Below, piece by piece: positions 6,069-10,263 of a stretch of DNA of 10,263 nt. The notes under the pieces are model-generated. The model saw only the letters and a list, made by a program, of their open reading frames with translations, did no database searches and had not been told where the DNA came from. This stretch comes from JBOGVA01 sp050692195 (lineage in GTDB: Bacteria; Actinomycetota; UBA4738). Each line of letters begins with the position of its first letter. The first letter of the stretch is position 1. Position numbers and translations under genes: made by a program. Location: NCBI GenBank assembly GCA_050692195.1, contig JBOGVA010000084.1:1-10263 (forward strand), written 5' to 3'.

Positions 6069-7352
6069 ATGAACGAAGAGCGCCGACCTTTCATGACACT
6101 CGGTGACGCCGCGCCCTTGGCCCTGTGGGCGAGCCTGATCGCCGTCGCTCATGTGTGGGGGAGGCAGCTCGTCCATGAGGCTCCGGCTACCCGGATCTTC
6201 TTCCCTCCACTGGTGGCGCGGCTCGCCCCCTCCTTCGGGATTGGAATCCTCCTCTCCCTCATCGTGGCGGCGGCCGCGGTCGCCTTCGGCCCACGGGTGG
6301 CTGCCCGCTTGGGGTGGCGCCCGCTGCTTCTGGTTGCGTTCGGCGCGGCCATCGCGTGGTCGGTATCGCTGGCCCTCATTGATGGCCCGGAGGGCCTGAC
6401 GCGGCCTCTCCACTTCCCCAACGACTACCGACAGGACGTCGACCTGGTTGGCAGCCCGCGAGATTTCCTGACCCACTTCGCCGATCGCATCGATCGCTAC
6501 CACCAGCACGTTCGGGCGCATCCGCCCGGCATGGTGCTGCTGCTGTGGGGGATGGACCGGGTGGGGCTGGGGGGCGCCGGCTGGGAGGCAGCCCTCGTCG
6601 TCTTGGGCGGTGCGTGCTTTGTCCCTGCGGCGATGGTCGCCCTGAACGAGGCGGCAGGCGAAGCTCGAGCCCGCGCCGCGGCGCCGTTCCTTGCCCTGGC
6701 GCCCGCAGCGATCTGGGTCGCCAGCACAGCGGACGCGCTCTTCGCCGGGGTTGGCGCGTGGGCCGTTGCGCTCGTCGTACTGGCCACGGGCCGGCGCGGA
6801 TCAGCGGCGGGCGCTCTTGCCTTCGGGGGTGGCCTCCTGTTCGGGGCCGGCCTGTTTCTGTCGTACGGACTGGCGCTGCTGGCAGCTCCGGCCCTGGTCG
6901 TGGCGGTCGTTCGGAGGCGGGCCCTCCCGCTGCTCCTTGCCGGCACGGGAGCGATCGCTGTTGCCGGGTTGTTCGCTCTGGCCGGCTTCTGGTGGCCGGA
7001 CGGCCTCTTGGCAACGGTTGGGGAATACCGTGAGGGCGTGGCAAGACTCAGGCCACAATCGTATTTCCTCCTGGGCAACCTGGCGGCCTTCGCCATAGCG
7101 CTCGGGCCGGCGACAGCGGTGGGCCTGCGGAGACTCCGAGACAGCGGCACGTGGATGCTGGTGGCCGGCGGACTCCTTGCGGTAGCTCTGGCGGATCTGT
7201 CCGGGCTGTCCAAGGCCGAGGTCGAGCGGATCTGGCTACCCTTCCTGCCGTGGGTGATCCTTGCGACATCGCCCCTCTCGTCCCGCGGCTGGCTGGCGCT
7301 GAACTCCGCGTTCGCCATCCTGGTGGAGATCGCTCTCAACACGACGTGGTAG
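6069..7352 (+). CDS. Polytopic membrane protein, GT-C/mannosyltransferase-like
   Basis: A 427-residue integral membrane protein with about 10-12 hydrophobic segments separated by short Arg-rich loops. A longer hydrophilic loop after the third helix (about 105-152) contains an FPNDYRQDV stretch and HVRAHPPG (147-154). Near the C-terminus lies SKAEVERIWLPFLPW (about 381-395). An acidic loop after early helices followed by HPPG resembles the architecture of GT-C (polyprenyl-phosphate-sugar dependent) transferases, and similar proteins in actinobacteria are annotated as putative glycosyltransferases or simply membrane proteins. I recognise the motif pattern but not a characterised member. Start choice: ATG 6069, with a -10-like CATGAT ending 6 nt upstream; an in-frame GTG at 6033 would add 12 residues and also lacks a Shine-Dalgarno. 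It is divergent from the GT2 operon, so both may serve one pathway: GT2 charging a lipid carrier and this protein using it outside. That link is inference. Confidence 0.75.
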   Translation: MNEERRPFMTLGDAAPLALWASLIAVAHVWGRQLVHEAPATRIFFPPLVARLAPSFGIGILLSLIVAAAAVAFGPRVAARLGWRPLLLVAFGAAIAWSVSLALIDGPEGLTRPLHFPNDYRQDVDLVGSPRDFLTHFADRIDRYHQHVRAHPPGMVLLLWGMDRVGLGGAGWEAALVVLGGACFVPAAMVALNEAAGEARARAAAPFLALAPAAIWVASTADALFAGVGAWAVALVVLATGRRGSAAGALAFGGGLLFGAGLFLSYGLALLAAPALVVAVVRRRALPLLLAGTGAIAVAGLFALAGFWWPDGLLATVGEYREGVARLRPQSYFLLGNLAAFAIALGPATAVGLRRLRDSGTWMLVAGGLLAVALADLSGLSKAEVERIWLPFLPWVILATSPLSSRGWLALNSAFAILVEIALNTTW

Positions 7353-7389
7353 CGAGCTTGGAGCGGAAGTCTGCGCGGGTAGACGCCAG

Positions 7390-8598
7390 GTGAGCGATGT
7401 ACGTACCCTCACGCCCACGATCGCCCGGAGGCTGGCGATCGTGAAGCAGCGCCTCGCCGGTCCCCGGCCGACGCCGGACCGAGAGGGGAACCTCGACACG
7501 GTCAGGGATCTGGGCTGCCTCCAGCTCGATCCGATCAGCGTGGTGGCCCGAAGCCACGTGCTGGTGCTGTGGAGCCGACTGGGAGCGTTCGATCGCTCGG
7601 ACCTCGAGGCGCTCCTGTGGGAGGAACGGCGCCTGTTCGAGTACTGGGCTCATCGGGCGTCCGTCGTCCTGACCGAGGACTACCCGATCCATCACCTGCT
7701 GATGCGCCGGTACCCTTCGGACCGGTGGGCGCACAGCCGCCGGACACGCCTCTGGCTAGAGCAGAACCCGGCCCTCAAGCGGCATGTCCTGGCCCGCCTG
7801 CGAAAGGACGGGCCGCTGCGGCTCCGCGACTTCGAGGACCGATCCGTCGTCGGGTGGCAATCAGGGGGTTGGACGAGCGGCCGGAACGTGGACCGCATGC
7901 TCGACGTCCTGTGGACGCAGGGGCGAGTGATGGTGGCCGGCCGCAGGGGGAACGACAAGCTCTGGGACCTCGCCGAGCGATGGCTGCCCGCCTGGACGCC
8001 ACGCGAACGTCTCTCCGAGCAGGAAATCGTTCGGCGGGCGGCGCAGCGGTCGCTCCGAGCCCTGGGCGTGGCGACCGCCAGGCACATCGAGAGCCACTTC
8101 ACGATCGGGAGGTACCCGGGGCTGGCCGGCGCGATCGAAGGCCTCGAGAAGCGCGGCGTGGTCGAGAGAGTGCGGATCGTCGACGACGGGCGGGAGTGGA
8201 CCGGCACGTGGTACGTCCACGGCGAGGACGTCCCACTCCTGGAGCACCTCGGCGAGGGCGGCTGGGAACCGCGAACGACCCTGCTCTCGCCGTTCGACAA
8301 CCTGATCATCGACCGCGCCCGGACCGAGCGGCTGTTCGGCTTCCATTTCCGCATGGAGATCTACGTTCCGAAGACGAAGCGGCAGTTCGGCTACTACGCT
8401 CTGCCGATCCTGCACGGCGATCGGCTGGTTGGCCGAGTCGATCCGAGCTTCGATCGGAAGCGAGAGGTGCTCTCCATCAATGCCCTCCACGCCAAGGAAG
8501 GCATAGGCACGAGGGGCACGACCGGCCGCGCCGTTCGGGCGGCGATCGAACGACTTGCGGGTTTTCTCGGGGCGCGGGAGGTGGAATACTCGGCTTAG
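7390..8598 (+). CDS. ycaQ: YcaQ/AlkX-type DNA glycosylase (HTH_42, AlkZ-like)
   Basis: 402 residues, close to the roughly 400 of the family, which consists of tandem winged-helix domains. Characterised members remove bulky alkylated bases and unhook interstrand DNA crosslinks. The catalytic motif is Q45-L46-D47 in LQLDPISVV, the Q-phi-D form of the YcaQ/AlkX branch; the antibiotic self-resistance AlkZ branch has Q-phi-Q. Other family blocks: EYWAHRAS (84-91), LLSPFDNLIIDR (298-309), GFHFRMEIYVPKTKRQFGYY (317-336; a block often annotated beside the third winged helix), and LPILHGDRLVGRVDP. It is cytoplasmic with no membrane segment. The GTG at 7390 follows the membrane protein gene by 37 nt with a weak upstream GGAGCGGAAG; SDVRTLTPTIARRLA is a normal N-terminus for the family. 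The gene may be read through from the membrane protein gene, but no functional link is evident. Its TAG interlocks with the DM13 gene's TAA. Confidence 0.88.
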   Translation: MSDVRTLTPTIARRLAIVKQRLAGPRPTPDREGNLDTVRDLGCLQLDPISVVARSHVLVLWSRLGAFDRSDLEALLWEERRLFEYWAHRASVVLTEDYPIHHLLMRRYPSDRWAHSRRTRLWLEQNPALKRHVLARLRKDGPLRLRDFEDRSVVGWQSGGWTSGRNVDRMLDVLWTQGRVMVAGRRGNDKLWDLAERWLPAWTPRERLSEQEIVRRAAQRSLRALGVATARHIESHFTIGRYPGLAGAIEGLEKRGVVERVRIVDDGREWTGTWYVHGEDVPLLEHLGEGGWEPRTTLLSPFDNLIIDRARTERLFGFHFRMEIYVPKTKRQFGYYALPILHGDRLVGRVDPSFDRKREVLSINALHAKEGIGTRGTTGRAVRAAIERLAGFLGAREVEYSA

Positions 8599-9152
8599 GA
8601 CTCGAGAGGCGCGACCGCGAACCCGACCGAGAAGCGCTTGCACCATATGACAGCGCTCTTGTACTTCGACAGGTCCAGGTCTTTGGGGATCCTGTAGTTC
8701 TGGTCGCCGATGTTGCCCTTCAGCTTGCCAAGGCTGACGAACCGCTCTCCGTAGGCGTACCAGTCGTCGCTTGCAGGGATCTCGGAGAGATACACGTGCA
8801 GGTCGGGCCCGTTTGAGGTCCGGAGGTCCTCGAATCGGAGGTAGCGCGTGCCATCTGCGCGCTGGAGGACGATCGCCCGTCCAGTGGTCTCGTGCTCCAG
8901 GCTCTGGAAGGCTCCGCCGGCGAGGGTGGCCAGCTTGGGCGATGCGGTCTCACCGGCCGAGGGCGGCTCGGTTGTGGGAGCACCGGCAGGCTCCGCGTCC
9001 CCGGCCGCGGCAGTTGGGAGCGCCTCGCTCACCCGCTGGTCGAGGAAGAGCTTCTGGGGCTGGAACCACACCAGCACGAACACGACGAGCGCCACGGCCA
9101 CCACTCCGGCCGAGCCAACCATCAATCTGTGACGCCCGACGAAACGCCTCAC
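8595..9152 (-). CDS. Membrane-anchored DM13-domain protein
   Basis: 185 residues. Arg/His-rich N-terminus (1-10), one hydrophobic helix (about 11-30), an Ala/Pro/Glu-rich linker (about 42-75), then a DM13 domain (about 78-183). DM13 hallmarks: GGAFQSLEHETTGRA (79-93), LRFEDLRTSNGPDLHVYLS (105-123), LGKLKGNIGDQNYRIP (141-156) and VIWCKRFSVGFAVAPL (168-183) with the conserved Cys171. DM13 domains have been proposed to act in extracytoplasmic electron transfer, often beside DOMON or other redox domains; here the domain stands alone on a single anchor and would face outward. No lipobox is visible. The start is GTG 9152, with TAGGCT ending 7 nt upstream (leaderless-type spacing); an in-frame ATG ten codons later would remove the basic N-terminal segment and is less likely. 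It is convergent with ycaQ and divergent from the two-component genes. Confidence 0.9.
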   Translation of the reverse strand: MRRFVGRHRLMVGSAGVVAVALVVFVLVWFQPQKLFLDQRVSEALPTAAAGDAEPAGAPTTEPPSAGETASPKLATLAGGAFQSLEHETTGRAIVLQRADGTRYLRFEDLRTSNGPDLHVYLSEIPASDDWYAYGERFVSLGKLKGNIGDQNYRIPKDLDLSKYKSAVIWCKRFSVGFAVAPLES

Positions 9153-9159
9153 CCTTCCA

Positions 9160-9165
9160 AGCCTA
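9160..9165 (-). promoter_or_regulatory. -10-like box TAGGCT, leaderless spacing, DM13 gene
   Basis: TAGGCT reads leftward and leaves 7 nt before the GTG start of the DM13 gene, so transcription would begin at or next to the start codon. It matches the TAnnnT minimal -10 of actinobacterial housekeeping promoters. No clear -35 is seen. A GGAAGG directly touches the GTG, too close for a normal Shine-Dalgarno. Confidence 0.35.
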
Positions 9166-9244
9166 GCGATGCTGTTCCGCCACGGGCGCGCGAACGGCTT
9201 ACGAAACGCTGAACATTCTGACCTGGCGCAGATATGCGGGCAGC

Positions 9245-9263
9245 GGATCGATCCCTCGATACC
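9245..9263. promoter_or_regulatory. Palindrome and tandem 8-bp repeats upstream of the response regulator
   Basis: GGATCGATCC (9245-9254) is a perfect 10-bp palindrome. Overlapping it, TCGATCCC (9248-9255) is followed immediately by TCGATACC (9256-9263), a tandem repeat with one mismatch. The site spans about -27 to -45 relative to the response regulator start codon, where an autoregulatory factor could bind. OmpR/PhoB regulators bind direct repeats, but the usual period is about 10-11 bp rather than 8, so the match is only suggestive. Confidence 0.25.
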
Positions 9264-9276
9264 AAAGGCAGCGCCG

Positions 9277-9282
9277 TACCAT
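9277..9282 (+). promoter_or_regulatory. -10-like box TACCAT, leaderless spacing, response regulator gene
   Basis: TACCAT fits TAnnnT and ends 7 nt before the ATG at 9290, which would place the transcription start on the A of the start codon. There is no Shine-Dalgarno between box and start (TGACGCG only), which supports a leaderless transcript. Confidence 0.45.
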
Positions 9283-9289
9283 TGACGCG

Positions 9290-9988
9290 ATGCCGTCGGA
9301 GCGCCGGTCCCGGGTCATGGTGGTTGACGACGACGCGACCGTGGCCGAGGTCGTGACCCGGTACTTGCAGCGGGAGGGATTCGACGTGGAGGCAGTGAGC
9401 GACGGCCGCACGGCGCTGGACCGCGCGATCGCTTCTCCCCCTGACCTGATGCTGCTGGATCTCATGCTGCCCGGCATGGACGGCATGGAGGTGTTCCGGA
9501 ACCTCCGGGCCGTAGCCCCGGTGCCGGTGATCATGCTCACGGCCCGGGGCGACGAGGACGCCCGAGTGATCGGCCTGGAACTTGGCGCCGACGACTACGT
9601 GGCCAAGCCGTTCTCGCCTCGCGAGCTCACGGCCCGCGTGAAGTCCGTGCTGCGCAGGGCGGCCGGTGGACTCGCCGGACTGGACTTGCCCGAGGTGCTG
9701 AGCGCGGGAGACCTCACGGTCAACGTGCCCGCCCGTGAAGTGCACATCGGTGACCGCCTGCTCGCATTGACCGCCCGCGAGTTCGAGCTGCTGGTCTTTT
9801 TCATGCTTCACCCGAATCGGGTATTTCGGCGGCAGGCGCTCCTCCAGCGAGTGTGGGGCTACTCGTTCGGTGACACGTCGACCGTAACGGTCCACGTCCG
9901 AAGGCTCAGAGAGAAGATCGAGCCCGATCCCGCGGCCCCCACTCGGATCCGGACCATCTGGGGAGTGGGCTACAAGTGGCAGCCGTGA
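9290..9988 (+). CDS. OmpR/PhoB-family response regulator
   Basis: 232 residues, normal for the family. Receiver domain (about 8-122): acidic pocket Asp13-Asp14-Asp15 in VMVVDDDATV, phospho-acceptor Asp57 in LMLLDLMLPGMDG, switch Thr84 in IMLTARGDED, Lys106 in DDYVAKPFSPREL. A short linker (about 123-135) leads to a C-terminal winged-helix DNA-binding domain (about 138-232) with LLALTAREFELL, HPNRVFRRQALLQRVWGY, the recognition-helix region STVTVHVRRLREKIE and the closing wing IRTIWGVGYKWQP. All phosphotransfer residues are present. The ATG at 9290 starts six residues before the first strand and is preceded by TACCAT at leaderless spacing. Its TGA overlaps the GTG of the following sensor gene, the usual order for a cognate regulator/kinase pair. 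Signal and targets are unknown; the divergent DM13 gene is one candidate target by position. Confidence 0.94.
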   Translation: MPSERRSRVMVVDDDATVAEVVTRYLQREGFDVEAVSDGRTALDRAIASPPDLMLLDLMLPGMDGMEVFRNLRAVAPVPVIMLTARGDEDARVIGLELGADDYVAKPFSPRELTARVKSVLRRAAGGLAGLDLPEVLSAGDLTVNVPAREVHIGDRLLALTAREFELLVFFMLHPNRVFRRQALLQRVWGYSFGDTSTVTVHVRRLREKIEPDPAAPTRIRTIWGVGYKWQP

Positions 9989-10263
9989 AGGTCGGGCTCC
10001 TGATCGGGTTCGCGGGCGCTATCGGGATCACCCTCGCGTCCGTGGCGCTCGGCATGCCGCCGCGAGAAGCCCTGACCCTGGCGGGGATCGCCGGAGCGGC
10101 CGTTCTGCTGTCCGGCGCCGCGGGTGCGGCGATCCTCTACGCGCTGCGCCGCCGGTCCATCGCGGTCCAGGTCACCGTGGTAGCCCTCGTATCGGTGGCG
10201 GCAGTAGGAGTGGGAGCGATGGCCGCTGCTCGAGCCATGTTCCTCTCTGGCCACGACCTGGAC
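9985..10263 (+). CDS. Probable sensor histidine kinase, N-terminal membrane region (3' partial)
   Basis: The frame opens at GTG 9985, inside the response regulator's stop (GTGA, 4-nt overlap), and stays open for 93 codons to the window edge. It encodes three hydrophobic segments, about 5-23, 31-54 and 61-82. The second is followed by a basic turn LRRRS (54-58). The third runs into ARAMFLSGHDLD at the edge, a segment that in related actinobacterial kinases precedes another helix and a HAMP domain. No kinase motif (H-box, N-box, G-box) is inside the window, so the assignment rests on the coupled start after an OmpR-type regulator and on the membrane sensor-like N-terminus. The start has no separate ribosome site, consistent with translational coupling. 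Confidence 0.75.
   Translation, partial: MKVGLLIGFAGAIGITLASVALGMPPREALTLAGIAGAAVLLSGAAGAAILYALRRRSIAVQVTVVALVSVAAVGVGAMAAARAMFLSGHDLD

Noticed and set aside
5790..6521. A 243-residue minus-strand frame across the divergent promoter region
   Set aside because: It would overlap the GT2 start in another frame and run antisense to the membrane protein; composition is random-like.
6497..7342. A 281-residue minus-strand frame antisense to the membrane protein
   Set aside because: Ala/Arg/Pro/Ser-rich without membrane segments or motifs, and it is the mirror of a hydrophobic coding region.
7569..8816. A 415-residue plus-strand open frame overlapping ycaQ and the DM13 gene
   Set aside because: Arg/Pro/Ala-rich, no motif, and it crosses two well-supported genes in shifted frames.

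Overview
The window is GC-rich DNA (roughly two thirds G+C by eye), tightly packed with genes. Several starts are GTG, many stop/start junctions overlap by 4 nt, and some promoters look leaderless. Together with the gene types (cyanophycin synthetase, DM13 protein, a DUF2064/GT2/molybdopterin cluster, a YcaQ-type glycosylase), this suggests a member of the Actinomycetota, probably a soil or freshwater lineage. That placement is inferred from style and gene families, not from a marker gene. No tRNA, rRNA, CRISPR array, transposase or phage gene is visible, and no gene-free stretch exceeds about 140 bp.

Layout. (1) Plus strand, 1-3088: the C-terminal half of a cyanophycin synthetase (cphA), a complete alpha/beta hydrolase, and, overlapping its stop by 4 nt, an extended-SDR sugar-nucleotide epimerase with a Cys/His zinc-knuckle-like insertion. 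(2) Minus strand, 5955-3072: a translationally coupled operon read as GT2 glycosyltransferase, then DUF2064/TIGR04282-type nucleotidyl/glycosyltransferase-like protein, then a membrane-anchored sulfite-oxidase-family molybdopterin oxidoreductase. Both junctions are 4-nt overlaps. The operon ends tail-to-tail against the epimerase with a 17-nt overlap. (3) Plus strand, 6069-8598: a polytopic GT-C-like membrane protein divergent from the GT2 operon, followed by a YcaQ/AlkX-type DNA glycosylase. (4) Minus strand, 9152-8595: a membrane-anchored DM13-domain protein whose stop codon interlocks with that of the glycosylase. (5) Plus strand, 9290 to the end: an OmpR/PhoB-type response regulator and, starting inside its stop codon, the N-terminus of a membrane sensor (very likely its histidine kinase), cut by the window edge.

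How they may work together. The epimerase, GT2, DUF2064 protein, Mo oxidoreductase and GT-C-like membrane protein look like an envelope glycoconjugate locus with an extracytoplasmic redox step; this is an inference from neighbourhood. The Mo oxidoreductase has four N-terminal membrane segments and then an internal twin-arginine motif before a fifth. That arrangement resembles the actinobacterial Rieske protein, which is inserted in two stages. The DM13 protein and the two-component system diverge from one short promoter region. No regulatory link to the glyco locus is shown by the sequence.

The most interesting observations are the internal Tat-like motif, the coupling of a Mo enzyme to sugar-transfer genes, the zinc-knuckle epimerase, and repeated TAnnnT boxes 6-7 nt upstream of unit-heading start codons.
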